63,516 bases of DNA from Alphaproteobacteria bacterium (GCA_022826345.1 JAJDVB010000043.1:1-63516); one strand, 5' to 3'. Counted from the stretch's first letter, positions 9,608-18,757 are shown. Notes: generated from the letters alone by a model not told the origin. Numbers and translations are program-made.

Positions 9608-10102
9608 GTGGGGCGACGCCGCGCAAGCAAGGTGCCGTCGAAGCGGCGATGGCTTCGCTACGGCATCATCATCGGGATACTTCTTCTGTTCGTGATCGTC
9701 TACGAGACCGGGCAGCAGTTGCGCCGCGGCGGTACCGGAACGGAACAGCAGGCCGCAGCGCCCGGGGCCGAAGAGCACGTCGATCCCGAGGATACCGTGC
9801 GCCGGATCAAGAGCTACTACCGCAGCCATGATCTGCCGGCAGGCTGGGAAGTCGGCGACACGACGCGGGTTGAAGCGGGTCCGGTCGAGGTGGAGGTCTA
9901 CTTCTCTCCCGGCATCCGCTCGCCCCGCCACGGCGAGGCAGCCCGACCGGGCGAGATCGGGCCGCGCAATGCCTGCCCGACCGAGGAATCGGGGCTGTGG
10001 GGCGAGCTCGCCGAGCGGACCTTCGAGGTCGAGGTGAACGACAAGACCGGGGTGATCGACCGCTTCGCCTGCACCCCGCCCGCGCCGGCCGGGTCAGGAT
10101 AG
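9608..10102 (+). CDS. Hypothetical membrane-anchored periplasmic protein
   Basis: The 164-residue product starts at GTG with a basic stretch (GRRRASKVPSKRRW) followed by one membrane segment (YGIIIGILLLFVIVYETG, residues 18-35), so most of it should be periplasmic. The rest is soluble, with a likely beta-rich segment VEAGPVEVEVYFSPGI and two Cys residues (NACPTEE, FACTPP) that could form a disulfide. No family is recognised. The GTG start lies 77 bp from the divergent small gene. Confidence 0.5.
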   Translation: MGRRRASKVPSKRRWLRYGIIIGILLLFVIVYETGQQLRRGGTGTEQQAAAPGAEEHVDPEDTVRRIKSYYRSHDLPAGWEVGDTTRVEAGPVEVEVYFSPGIRSPRHGEAARPGEIGPRNACPTEESGLWGELAERTFEVEVNDKTGVIDRFACTPPAPAGSG

Positions 10103-10110
10103 CGTGCCCC

Positions 10111-10845
10111 CTAAACGGGCACCGGATCGATGAGCACGTCGGCGTCGCTCTCGGCCTTGCCGCGCCAGTGGGCAACGAGACGCATGCCTTGCGCCTTCTC
10201 GTCCGACGACATCTCCTTGACCACGGCCTCCAGCGCGGTGAGCGCGCTGCCGATGCCATGCCGCGCGGCGAGCGAGAGCCACAGGAAGGCCTGAACGCGG
10301 TCCCTCTTCACCCCCTCGCCTGCCAAATACATGTGGCCGAGGCGCGCCTGGGACTGGTAGTGCCCGGATTCGGCCGCCTTGCGGTACCACTCGGCGGCGC
10401 GGGCGTGGTTCTGCGGCACGCCGTTGCCTTGGCTGTAGAGCACGCCGAGGTTGAAGCAGGCGTTGGCATCGCCGCCGCGGGCCGCACGCCGCAGCCAGCG
10501 CACCGCCTCCGCCATGTCCGCGGCGACGCCGCTGCCCATGGCGTACATCGCGCCGACGTTGCTCTGGGCCAGCACGTTCCGGCCCTCGGCTGATTTGAGA
10601 TACCAGGCAAACGCCGCCGCCGCGTCGGCCTCGACGCCGTCTCCGTTGGCGTAGAGCGAGCCGACCCAGGCCTGCGCCTCGGCATTGCCGGCCTCGGCGA
10701 GCGGCAGCCAGAGCGCCCGCGCCTTCTCGAACTCGCGGGCCATGTAGGCGCGCCGCCCCTCTTCGATGGCGGCGTTCTGCTGCGCACAAGGCGCAGCGCG
10801 GCGCCGCCCGCTACGGGACGGTCCGCTCGCTCTTTTTGTAGACAT
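10111..10845 (-). CDS. Sel1-like repeat protein
   Basis: The 244-residue protein carries about four Sel1/TPR-like repeats of 36 residues between residues 45 and 195, with signatures such as AQAWVGSLYANGDGV, AQSNVGAMYAMGSGV, ACFNLGVLYSQGNGV and SQARLGHMYLAGEGV. Such solenoids usually scaffold protein interactions. There is no signal peptide. It is the last gene of the leftward amide operon: its start overlaps the end of the preceding gene by 35 bp. An internal start near 10743 is possible. A role in amide use is guilt by association only. Confidence 0.75.
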   Translation of the reverse strand: MSTKRASGPSRSGRRRAAPCAQQNAAIEEGRRAYMAREFEKARALWLPLAEAGNAEAQAWVGSLYANGDGVEADAAAAFAWYLKSAEGRNVLAQSNVGAMYAMGSGVAADMAEAVRWLRRAARGGDANACFNLGVLYSQGNGVPQNHARAAEWYRKAAESGHYQSQARLGHMYLAGEGVKRDRVQAFLWLSLAARHGIGSALTALEAVVKEMSSDEKAQGMRLVAHWRGKAESDADVLIDPVPV

Positions 10846-11116
10846 AGACGCAGTCCGTATCTTCGTCGCCGTCGAGCACCGGCTCGCCGTCGGCCTTGAG
10901 ACGGCGCAGGAAGTAGTCCTGAACCGTCTGCGCGGCGTAGAAGGTGAGCGCCTGCTTGTAGAGCCAGGGGTCGGCGGCCTCGTCCACCTTGTGGACTTCG
11001 AGCAGGGTCTTCTTCGGATCGGCCGCGATGCCGACGTAGTAGTCGCCGAAGTCCCCGCCGAACTCCTTCATGTAGGCGAGGATTTCGTACTTGATCTGCT
11101 GGACGCTGAAGACCAT
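10811..11116 (-). CDS. Small protein, possibly GIY-YIG-like
   Basis: The 101-residue product has YYVGIAADPKKTLLEVHKV at residues 26-44, then QALTFYAAQTVQDYFL and CVYVYKK. This spacing resembles short GIY-YIG-fold proteins of phages and bacteria of type YYxGIxxDP...EEYFL...VYxYKK, but I cannot confirm the fold and the catalytic residues of GIY-YIG nucleases are not evident. Its ATG overlaps the TGA of the Rieske-like gene, so the two are translationally coupled. Its purpose in an amide-degradation operon is unknown. Confidence 0.45.
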   Translation of the reverse strand: MVFSVQQIKYEILAYMKEFGGDFGDYYVGIAADPKKTLLEVHKVDEAADPWLYKQALTFYAAQTVQDYFLRRLKADGEPVLDGDEDTDCVYVYKKSERTVP

Positions 11117-12237
11117 CAGCGCGTGGCGGCCGCGTAGAGCGGGCCCGACCAGTGGACCTCGTGGCGCTTCAGCACCCGCCCGATCACGTAGGTCTGGAGC
11201 AGGTGGGCGGCGCGGTCCTCTTCGAGCGGGAGAGAGGCGAGGCTGGTCTTCGGCCTGGACGGCGTCCCGAACCGGGCCAGCTCGTCCTGTAGCATCGACG
11301 CCGTGCTGCCGGCCTCGTCGAGAGCGGCGCGCAACGCGTCTGCGTGCGTGGCCTCGATCGGTCGTGCGCCGCTGATCCTCACCCTGGCGAGCGCCTCCTC
11401 CAGGGCGGTGGGCTGCAGCACGATGCTCACCAGATGGTCTTCCCCGCGCAGCAGGATCAGGTTGGGCAGCAGCCAGGACACGGTCGCGGGCACACCTGAA
11501 AAGTCGGCGTGTGTTCGGAGAGCGATGACGTCGGCAGCGCCCTTCTTCGCGGCCTTGGCCTCGGGCGTGAGCGAGCGGAGCAGCGCGCGGCCCAGGAGCT
11601 TCCAGTTGGCCTCGTACTCCACCCAGAAACTTTCGACGTTCTCCCAGCCCGCGGTCTCGTCGAGGTCAAGGGCCTCGGCAGTGTCGTCGAGCCGCTCGGC
11701 GAGCGGTGCGGCCTCGGGATCGAGATTGACGAAGAGGAGCGGCCCCTCGCTCTCCACCGTCACCGGCAGCAGCCGCTCGGGCCGGTAGCCGAGATACTGG
11801 CGCATGGTCGGCGTCTCGTCGCCGAGCTCGTCAGCCGCGATCACCCCGCGATCGCGGCTGTAGCCGCAGGAGGTGTACGAGCACCTGGTCTTTGAGCCGG
11901 TCTGGCACTGCGCCGGCACGAAGCGGCAGCCGCCATGCTGCGCGAGATTGTAGCGCCCGGTCAGCCCGTCCTTACCGCGCTGCACGTGGACGCCGTGATT
12001 GCCGACGGTATAGGGCAGAAGGTCGCCGACATTGGGGATATCGCGGTCGGAGCCGATGCAGATCCAGCTCCGGGTCCAGATCTTCTCGTCTTCGAGGTCG
12101 GCGAAGACCTTGGAGCGATAGGCGATGGGCGTGAGGATGCTGGCCTTGCCGAAACGCCCGCGCGAGGGCTTGTAGAGCGCCGGATCCTGGAGATCGACGC
12201 CCTCGTCCACATAGTCGAGATCGGGCCGCATCGTCAT
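11116..12237 (-). CDS. Rieske-oxygenase alpha-subunit-like protein with lost metal ligands
   Basis: The 373-residue protein follows the layout of ring-hydroxylating oxygenase alpha subunits: N-terminal FADLEDEKIWTRSWICIG, a Rieske-like region near residues 70-130, then GPLLFVNLDPEA and YEANWKL. The cluster ligands are not canonical. Where the family has CxH the sequence reads AQHGGC, and where it has CPYHGW it reads CSYTSCGY, so one Cys and one His are gone although extra Cys residues surround the site. The mononuclear iron motif that follows NWKL in true oxygenases is replaced by a Lys/Ala-rich stretch (TPEAKAAKKGA). It is probably not an oxygenase. It lies 72 bp downstream of the dimethylformamidase large subunit. 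Confidence 0.65.
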   Translation of the reverse strand: MTMRPDLDYVDEGVDLQDPALYKPSRGRFGKASILTPIAYRSKVFADLEDEKIWTRSWICIGSDRDIPNVGDLLPYTVGNHGVHVQRGKDGLTGRYNLAQHGGCRFVPAQCQTGSKTRCSYTSCGYSRDRGVIAADELGDETPTMRQYLGYRPERLLPVTVESEGPLLFVNLDPEAAPLAERLDDTAEALDLDETAGWENVESFWVEYEANWKLLGRALLRSLTPEAKAAKKGAADVIALRTHADFSGVPATVSWLLPNLILLRGEDHLVSIVLQPTALEEALARVRISGARPIEATHADALRAALDEAGSTASMLQDELARFGTPSRPKTSLASLPLEEDRAAHLLQTYVIGRVLKRHEVHWSGPLYAAATR

Positions 12238-12309
12238 CGGGCCAGACCCTCGGCCGCGCCGGATTGGGGCGGGTTTAACACCCGCCCCGTCCGTGCCTGC
12301 GGCGAAACG

Positions 12310-14715
12310 CTACTTCCGCTTCTTGTTGAGCGGCGGATCGTAATCGGCGCGGCCACGATGCTTGATCGCGCTGCGCGGCGGCGGCGGCAGTGGGCCGTCC
12401 TGCGAGAAGCGGTCGAGCACGTTCTTCACCAGCCGCGAGATGTTGTTCTTCTCGGGGTCGCCGTTGTTCCACGGCAGCGACCCGCAGAAGGCGATCGAGC
12501 TGAACGCGAAGCACGCGCCGCCGTTGGGCGTCTCGTGATAGCCGATGTCCGAGCGCACGCGCGGGTGCTGGGTGCCGTCGAGGCCCTGCTGGTTGAAGCC
12601 GAAGTCCTCCATCACCAGCAGATAGCCCTCGGTATGGCGGCCCGCCGAGGTCGCGGTGATCAGCGTGTGCGGCGGCGAGCCGAGCAGGGTATCGACGATG
12701 TCGAGCTCGGTGCCGGCGGCACCGCCGCCGACCAGGCCGAAGTTGCCGATCTTCTCGTCGTAGCCGATGCCCTCGAAGGCCCACGAGACGCGCGGATCGT
12801 TACTTTCCGGAGTCCGCGAGTAGTAGCTGGAGATATCGAAGCCTTCGGACGACATGCCGGTGCCGGCGACCGAGTGCAGGTAGCGCCCGCGATAGCGCCA
12901 CATGCCGCCGAGCTCGCCGGTCGACTGGTGATAGTACTCGCCGGGATCGGCCCGCCAGGTTCTGATGCCGGACTCGCAGCGGCGCATCTCGGTGATGATG
13001 CCGCGGCCGAGATGGTCGTAGGCCGGATGGTAGGAATGGATCCAGTAGAAGCCGTCCGCGCCCATGTACATGAAGCGGCCGCCGCGCTGGGTGTAGTCGT
13101 GGATCGCGTCGAGCTGCGGCCCGGAGTTGTGCTCCGGATGCGAGCCCGTGATCACGACGTTGTAGTTCTCCAGCCGGGCGAGGCCGTCGTAGTTCACGTC
13201 CTCGTCGGTGATGATGTCGTACTTGTAGCCCAGCTGGTTGAGCCAGTAGATCAGATGCAGGTCGGCCGGGTATTGCCAGGGCGCCTGCATCAGGAAGTGG
13301 TCGTACTGCGGCCGGATGCTGAGAATGGGCCGGAGCCTCGACGAGAGGCAGAGGCCGCTGCCGTCGGTATGCGTGTCGTAGATCGAGCCACCGTACTCGC
13401 GATGCTCCGCCAGGAACATGTTCTGGTGCTGCATGATCGGTACGCGGTAGACCAGCAGCTCCGCCCCGCCCGCGTTGTTGGCGAGATGCTCGTTGGCGTA
13501 AGCCATGTAGCTGATCGTCGGCATCATCACCGCGATCTTGGCCTGCTCCTCGCCGGGGCGCGGCACGACGAAGAACGGGATGTAGTCCTCGTCGCCTTCG
13601 TCCGTGGTGAGCTTCACGCAGTAGGAATCGCTCTCGTAGTTCGCTGGCACGGTCCACTCGAAGTCGACCTCCCAGCGCGCGTCGTCCACGTCGTCGTCGT
13701 GGAAGTGGATCGCGCCGTACTCCTGGGGCGCATGTTTCCAGTCGAAGTTGTTGCCCGAGAAGTTGTGGCCGGTCATGGCTCGGGTCGGGCAGTTGACGAT
13801 CTGCGCGTCGAGCAGATAGGGCCCGTGGTCCTTGCCGACGATGGTGTTGATGCCGTCGGAAAAATCCCAGGCGGCGACGATGGTCTCAGAGAGCGCGCCG
13901 GTGGGGCCGGAGTTGCGCCGCTCGGTCATCCCGCGCTGGGCGCCGAGCTTCATGGTCTCGATCTCTTCCCGACTCAGCGCACGGTTGCAGATCCGGGGAC
14001 CGTCGATTTTCCCGTTGTAGTGGCCGTTGATGACGATGCCCGCAGGCACCGACGACTGCGCGGTGGGATCGTCGCTGTGCGCGCCGGTGTAGCCCGCGAT
14101 CACCGCCGGGCTCCCGTCATGCCTGACCGGCCCCGCGATCTTCTCCTTCGCGGGCCTGATCACGGGGTCGAGGGCGTAGACCACCTGCGGCTCGTGATAG
14201 AGGATCGCCTGACCTGAATCGGCGTCGTAGGTCGCGGCGAGGAAGTGCCAGGCATGGTCGCGCAGCGGTGCCCCGGTCGTGACCTTCTTGCCGTTGATGC
14301 GGAGCTCGGCGCAGCCGTCCTCGTTGATGAAGAGGCCGTAGCCCCGGTTCCTATGCCACTTGGTGACCAGGCCCTGGGCGCCGTGCTTCCAGTATTTCGG
14401 ATGGGTCTTGGGCGTCGTGGGCCAGACCCAGCACTGGAGCGTGAAGCTCTGGACGCGGAGCTGCGAATTGTCCTCCACGAAGCCGTAGGAGCCGCTGTGG
14501 ATGACCTGACGGCGGCCCTTGTAGTTGCCGTTGAGCGCCGCCCGCCGCTTGCGCTCGATCAGCCCCGGCCCGCGCGGGTTGGTGTCGCCGTTGATCATCT
14601 TCACGAGCTGGGCGTCATAGCTCTTCGGCCCGTCGCAATTCACATAGAAGCGGATCGTGTCGCCGGGATGGACGCCGAACTTGTCCGCATATCCCGTCAG
14701 TCTCATCCAAGCCAT
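12310..14715 (-). CDS. dmfA2: N,N-dimethylformamidase-like amidohydrolase, large subunit
   Basis: The 801-residue protein matches my knowledge of the DMFase large subunit, which with a small subunit hydrolyses N,N-dimethylformamide to dimethylamine and formate using a mononuclear iron held by two Tyr and one Glu. It opens with MRLTGYADKFGVHPGDTIRF, has a LamG-like jelly roll (about residues 80-250, FTLQCWVWPTTP, GKIDGPRICNRALS), then an amidotransferase-like C-terminal half with HREYGGSIYDTHTDG, LIYWLNQLGYKYDIITDED and VITGSHPEHNSGPQ. The Glu of GSHPEH is a candidate iron ligand. Length is slightly above the known enzyme of about 760 residues. The ABC importer upstream in the same operon points to an imported amide as substrate. 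Confidence 0.8.
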   Translation of the reverse strand: MAWMRLTGYADKFGVHPGDTIRFYVNCDGPKSYDAQLVKMINGDTNPRGPGLIERKRRAALNGNYKGRRQVIHSGSYGFVEDNSQLRVQSFTLQCWVWPTTPKTHPKYWKHGAQGLVTKWHRNRGYGLFINEDGCAELRINGKKVTTGAPLRDHAWHFLAATYDADSGQAILYHEPQVVYALDPVIRPAKEKIAGPVRHDGSPAVIAGYTGAHSDDPTAQSSVPAGIVINGHYNGKIDGPRICNRALSREEIETMKLGAQRGMTERRNSGPTGALSETIVAAWDFSDGINTIVGKDHGPYLLDAQIVNCPTRAMTGHNFSGNNFDWKHAPQEYGAIHFHDDDVDDARWEVDFEWTVPANYESDSYCVKLTTDEGDEDYIPFFVVPRPGEEQAKIAVMMPTISYMAYANEHLANNAGGAELLVYRVPIMQHQNMFLAEHREYGGSIYDTHTDGSGLCLSSRLRPILSIRPQYDHFLMQAPWQYPADLHLIYWLNQLGYKYDIITDEDVNYDGLARLENYNVVITGSHPEHNSGPQLDAIHDYTQRGGRFMYMGADGFYWIHSYHPAYDHLGRGIITEMRRCESGIRTWRADPGEYYHQSTGELGGMWRYRGRYLHSVAGTGMSSEGFDISSYYSRTPESNDPRVSWAFEGIGYDEKIGNFGLVGGGAAGTELDIVDTLLGSPPHTLITATSAGRHTEGYLLVMEDFGFNQQGLDGTQHPRVRSDIGYHETPNGGACFAFSSIAFCGSLPWNNGDPEKNNISRLVKNVLDRFSQDGPLPPPPRSAIKHRGRADYDPPLNKKRK

Positions 14716-14752
14716 CGGGTGTCTCTCCCCTTAAGTCGCGCAGGCCCGCGCC

Positions 14753-15193
14753 CTAGGACGCGGCCCAGTTGTCGTCGCGGCGCTTCCAGCCCTGGTGGAA
14801 GTGCTCGGGAAAGCCGTCGGTCTCGGGGAACTCGTCCAGCCGCATCAGGAAGATGTCGTGCTGCGGGTCCTGCTCGTTGTCGTACACCTTGTCGGAGACG
14901 AACTCCGGCGGCACGCCCCGGATGCCGGAGCATCGCGCGATGCGCCACTCCTTCTCGATCTTGGTGCAGACCACCACCAGCTTGCCCTTCGCCGGCTGGG
15001 CGCGCATCCGCAGCAGCACGCGGTTGAGCTGGAAGTCCTCGTGGATGCCGCCGCTGATCTCGGTGGTGTCGCCCGGCGTCGCGCAGCGCAGGATCGAGCA
15101 ACCGGCGACGCCCTTCATGGACTCGATGCACGCCTTGTGCTCCTCGATGAGACGATCCCGATCGGGACTGCCCTTTGGCGGAATACGGATCAT
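14753..15193 (-). CDS. dmfA1: N,N-dimethylformamidase-like amidohydrolase, small subunit
   Basis: The 146-residue protein is placed just upstream of the large subunit with 37 bp between them, and its size is close to the roughly 130-residue small subunit of known dimethylformamidase. It contains DRLIEEHKACIESMKGVAGCSI near the start, VVVCTKIEKEWRIARCSGIRG in the middle and HFHQGWKRRDDNW at the end. I recognise no catalytic motif, which fits a structural subunit. The assignment rests mainly on context, size and general resemblance. It lies 42 bp downstream of the last transporter gene. Confidence 0.62.
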   Translation of the reverse strand: MIRIPPKGSPDRDRLIEEHKACIESMKGVAGCSILRCATPGDTTEISGGIHEDFQLNRVLLRMRAQPAKGKLVVVCTKIEKEWRIARCSGIRGVPPEFVSDKVYDNEQDPQHDIFLMRLDEFPETDGFPEHFHQGWKRRDDNWAAS

Positions 15194-15235
15194 TCTGGGT
15201 CCCCCCTCGCGTCTACTGCCTCGGCCCTCTGGTGC

Positions 15236-15934
15236 CTAGATCGTCAGGTATTTGTCGACGATCTCGTCGGTCAATGCGTCGATGGGGCCACCCTCGACGA
15301 CCAGACCGTTGTCCATGATGACAAACTCGTGCGAAAGCTCGCGCGCAACCTTGATGTGCTGCTCCGTAAGCACGAGCGTGAGCCCGACCTCGGTGTTGAG
15401 CCGCATGATCGTGGCCTCGAGCTCCTGCACGATGTTGGGCTGGATGCCTTCCGTCGGCTCGTCCAGCAGCAGGATCTTGGGGTCGGTCGCGAGCGCGCGC
15501 GAGATTGCGAGCTGCTGCTGCTGACCGCCCGAGAGCTGCCCCGCCCGCTTGTCCAGGTTCTCGGCGAGATAGGGGAAGAGGTCGAGGCACATGTCGGGGA
15601 TCTTCCGCCGCTTGTCGTTGCGGGCGAAGGTCCCGAGCAGGATGTTCTCCCGCACCGAGAACTTGGGCAGGATGCCGCGTCCCTGCGGGATGTAGCCGAT
15701 GCCGATCTCGGAGCGCTGGTGCGTGGGCATGTTGCTCGCGTCTTCGCCGGCGATCCTGAGCGTGCCGGTCATGTGCGTGGTCAGCCCCATGATGGTGCGC
15801 ATGAGCGTCGTCTTGCCGACGCCGTTACGCCCCAGCACCGCCATGCAGTGGCCGTGGGCGACGCCCAGGCTCACATTCTGGAGGATCGGCGTCTTGCCGT
15901 AGTAGGAGGTGACACCTTCCAGCTCAAGCAGCAT
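15236..15934 (-). CDS. Amide/urea-type ABC importer ATPase, UrtE-like
   Basis: The 232-residue ATPase has Walker A GRNGVGKTTLMR near residue 35, the signature LSGGQQQQLAISRAL, Walker B ILLLDEPTEGIQPN and the switch His in LTEQHIKVA. PTEGIQPNI is typical of UrtE, the second ATPase of urea- and amide-type importers of the branched-chain amino acid family. It overlaps the stop of the UrtD-like gene by 11 bp, so translation is coupled. Confidence 0.9.
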   Translation of the reverse strand: MLLELEGVTSYYGKTPILQNVSLGVAHGHCMAVLGRNGVGKTTLMRTIMGLTTHMTGTLRIAGEDASNMPTHQRSEIGIGYIPQGRGILPKFSVRENILLGTFARNDKRRKIPDMCLDLFPYLAENLDKRAGQLSGGQQQQLAISRALATDPKILLLDEPTEGIQPNIVQELEATIMRLNTEVGLTLVLTEQHIKVARELSHEFVIMDNGLVVEGGPIDALTDEIVDKYLTI

Positions 15935-16679
15935 CGCTGATGCCCTCAGCGCCTAGATAGACCTCGCGCACCTTCGGATCGTTTTCCACCTCGTGCATGG
16001 GGCCCTCCGCGAGCGTCCTGCCCAGATGCATGAGCGTGATGATGTCGGCGATCTCGCGCACGAACGCCATGTCGTGCTCGACCACGACCAGTGTGTGCGT
16101 CCCCTTCAGCCGGTTGAAGATTTCGGAGGTGCGGTGGGTCTCCTGCTCGGTCATGCCGGCGGTGGGCTCGTCCATGAGCAGGAGCTTGGGGTCCTGGGTG
16201 AGCACCATGCCGATTTCGAGCCACTGGGTCTCGCCGTGGCTCAGGTTGCCGCCGATCTCGTCCAGCCGATCCTGAAGCCCGACGAGCTCGACGATCTCGT
16301 CCAGCCGTTCGCGCCCCGCGCGCTGGCGGAACGTGATCATGTTGATGAAGGGATTGGTGTTTCGGCTGTTGGCGACCTGCAGGTTCTCGCGCACGGTGAG
16401 GTCCCTGAACACCGCCGGCACCTGGAACTTGCGGCCGATCCCGTGCTTCACGATCCGGTGCTCTGGCAGGCCCGTGATTTCGCGGCCCTGGAACGTGATC
16501 TTGCCCGCCGTCACCTTCTGGCGGCCGGTGATCAGGTCCATCGTCGTTGTTTTGCCCGCACCGTTCGGCCCCAGCAGGCAGCGCAGCTCGCCCTCATCGA
16601 CCTGGAAGCTGAAGCTGTCGACGACCTTGTACTCGTCGTAGGCCTTGGTCACCTCCGTGACTTCCAGAATGGCAGCCAC
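15924..16679 (-). CDS. Amide/urea-type ABC importer ATPase, UrtD-like
   Basis: The 251-residue ATPase has Walker A GPNGAGKTTTMDLITG, the signature LSHGETQWLEIGMVL in the UrtD/LivG form, Walker B LLLMDEPTAGM and switch VVEHDMAFVREIA. The start is a GTG preceded by TTAGGAGGG, where TAG is the stop of the permease gene, which decides it over the longer open frame upstream. It pairs with the UrtE-like ATPase on the two permeases. Confidence 0.9.
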   Translation of the reverse strand: MAAILEVTEVTKAYDEYKVVDSFSFQVDEGELRCLLGPNGAGKTTTMDLITGRQKVTAGKITFQGREITGLPEHRIVKHGIGRKFQVPAVFRDLTVRENLQVANSRNTNPFINMITFRQRAGRERLDEIVELVGLQDRLDEIGGNLSHGETQWLEIGMVLTQDPKLLLMDEPTAGMTEQETHRTSEIFNRLKGTHTLVVVEHDMAFVREIADIITLMHLGRTLAEGPMHEVENDPKVREVYLGAEGISDAA

Positions 16680-16690
16680 CTCCAGCCCTC

Positions 16691-17848
16691 CTAATCCGAT
16701 GCCCGCCGCGGGCCGAGGGTCGGCGGCGTCGGCGCGCGGCCGCGATAGGGGACGAGGCCGACGATCATCTCGAACAGGCCGGCAATTCCCTTCGGCAGGA
16801 AGCGCACGACGACGATGAAGATCGTACCGAGGATCACGAACCAGGCGGCCTGGAACTCGTCGCCCACGTAGCTCTGGATCGTGTTGATGAAGATGGCGCC
16901 GAAGATCGCGCCGAACAGCGAGAGCCTGCCGCCGACGGCGGCCCAGATCACCATGGTGATGCTGAAGAAGATCTCCAGCGACGTCGGCGAGACGTACTGA
17001 ACGATCATTACCCAGACGATGCCCGCGATCGCGGCGATGAGGCCGGAGATCGTGAACACCGTCACCTGATAGAAGGCGACGTTGTAGCCGAGGAAGCGCG
17101 CGCGTTCGGGGTCGTCGCGTATCGCCTGAATTATGGTGCCGAATTTGCTCGCGAGCAGCGCCTTGGTCCCAAGCGTCAGCGCGGCCAGAACGCCGAGCGC
17201 CACCCAGTAGATCATGCTGCTGTAGGGGTCGACGTCGACGCCGAACGCCTGGAACGAACTGGGCGGCGAGATGCCGTTGAAGCCCGCCGTGAACGGCTGC
17301 ATGTCGTAGGCCATGTTGTACCAGGCGCCGAGCATGGCGAGCGTCATGATCGCGACGAAGGCGCCGGCCAGGCGCGCCTGGAACATCAGGAAGCCGAAGA
17401 TGACGAAGAAGAGCGTCGGGATTCCGAGCGCGAGGATCAGCCCGACCTCGGTATGCCAGAACGGCTCCCAGACCGTCGGCAGCTCCTCGAGCTCGTTGGT
17501 CAGCATGAAGCTCGGGATCGGGTCGTACTCCGGGTCCTGGTACTGCATCTGCATGGTGGCGCCCATGCCGTAGGCCGCCATGCCGAAGGCGATCCCCTGG
17601 CCCAGGCTGAGGATACCGCCGAAGCCCCACACCAGGCTCACCGAGAGCGCCAGCATGCCGAAGACGCCGTAGCGCGCGAACTGGTTGAGCGCGAAGGGGT
17701 CGTCGCCCATGTAAATGGGGATGGTGGCGAGCGCGCCGAAGGCGACGACGTACATCGCCCACTGTGCACGCTTGTCGTGATAGAGGTTCTGCCGCTGCCC
17801 CGTTGGCTCCAGTTTCAACCTCTCCAACAGCATGGCCATGACGCTCAC
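16691..17848 (-). CDS. Amide/urea-type ABC importer permease, UrtC-like
   Basis: The 385-residue inner-membrane protein has about ten hydrophobic segments, the conserved start YGVFGMLALSVSLVWGFGGI and LSLGQGIAFGMAAYGMGAT, and the cytoplasmic ATPase-contact loop ASKFGTIIQAIRDDPERA. A loop of about 50 residues between two membrane segments (QDPEYDPIPSFMLTNELEEL) is an UrtC-type insertion. It starts 6 bp after the UrtB-like gene. Confidence 0.9.
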   Translation of the reverse strand: MSVMAMLLERLKLEPTGQRQNLYHDKRAQWAMYVVAFGALATIPIYMGDDPFALNQFARYGVFGMLALSVSLVWGFGGILSLGQGIAFGMAAYGMGATMQMQYQDPEYDPIPSFMLTNELEELPTVWEPFWHTEVGLILALGIPTLFFVIFGFLMFQARLAGAFVAIMTLAMLGAWYNMAYDMQPFTAGFNGISPPSSFQAFGVDVDPYSSMIYWVALGVLAALTLGTKALLASKFGTIIQAIRDDPERARFLGYNVAFYQVTVFTISGLIAAIAGIVWVMIVQYVSPTSLEIFFSITMVIWAAVGGRLSLFGAIFGAIFINTIQSYVGDEFQAAWFVILGTIFIVVVRFLPKGIAGLFEMIVGLVPYRGRAPTPPTLGPRRASD

Positions 17849-17854
17849 CCTGCC

Positions 17855-18757
17855 TTAGCGCCGCGCCATGCTGGGCGCGAATATCCCCTGCGGGCGGAAG
17901 CGCAGGAAGATCACGATCAGGATGAACAGCACGAAGCGGGCGAAGGTGTCGTTGGTGAAGTAGGAGAAGATCGAGAACATCTCGCCCATGATGCCGGCGG
18001 TCGCCAGGCTGCCGAAGAGCTCACCACCGCCCGTCACCACCACTAGGAAGGCCTCGACCACGTAGCCGAGACCCATGTCGGGGAAGATCGTCTTGAGGCC
18101 CGCGAACATGGAGCCCGAGATTCCCGCGAGGCCCGCCCCATACGCGAAGGTGAGGCCGTACACCCGGCTCGAATTGATGCCGAACGACGCCGCCATCTGC
18201 GGGTTCTGCATCACCGCGCGGACCTGGATGCCAATATTGGTCTTGAACAGGATCGCCCACGTCATGGCGACCAGCGCCAGCGACGCGAAGAAGATGAAGA
18301 TTCTGATCCACGGTACAAACACGAAGTCGATCGTCATCACGCTGGTCAGCCAATCGGGAACGGCCACGTACTGCGGTTCGCCGCCGAAGATCAGCCGGAT
18401 AGTCTGGATGAAGACCAAGGATACGCCCCATGTCGCGAGGAGCGTGTCCAATGGTCGGTCGTATAAGTGTCGTATGAGGCCGCGTTCGACCAGCCAGCCG
18501 ATGAAGCCGACGACAATGAAGGAGATTGGCAAGCAGAGCAGCCAGGGGAACCCGCCGAAATACTGCAGGATCCAGGTGAAGTAGGCGCCCAGCATGATGA
18601 ACTCGCCATGGGCCATGTTGATGACGCCCATGGTGCCGTAAATGATGGTGAGTCCGAGCGCAGCGACCAGCCAGATGCTGGCTAGGCTGAGCCCGATAAT
18701 CAGCGCATTAATGAACGGTTCTGCGGCGAAGGGTGTCCAGAAATCATGGACGCTCAT
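17855..18757 (-). CDS. Amide/urea-type ABC importer permease, UrtB-like
   Basis: The 300-residue permease has the family signature LGLTIIYGTMGVINMAHGEF near residue 33 and the ATPase-contact region TNIGIQVRAVMQNPQMAASF. Eight or so hydrophobic stretches span the inner membrane. It heads the permease-ATPase part of the operon and is separated from the binding-protein gene by about 150 bp that contain a strong hairpin. Confidence 0.9.
   Translation of the reverse strand: MSVHDFWTPFAAEPFINALIIGLSLASIWLVAALGLTIIYGTMGVINMAHGEFIMLGAYFTWILQYFGGFPWLLCLPISFIVVGFIGWLVERGLIRHLYDRPLDTLLATWGVSLVFIQTIRLIFGGEPQYVAVPDWLTSVMTIDFVFVPWIRIFIFFASLALVAMTWAILFKTNIGIQVRAVMQNPQMAASFGINSSRVYGLTFAYGAGLAGISGSMFAGLKTIFPDMGLGYVVEAFLVVVTGGGELFGSLATAGIMGEMFSIFSYFTNDTFARFVLFILIVIFLRFRPQGIFAPSMARR

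Noticed and set aside
11116..12237. Calling this a functional Rieske dioxygenase
   Set aside because: Two of four cluster ligands and the mononuclear iron ligands are missing.
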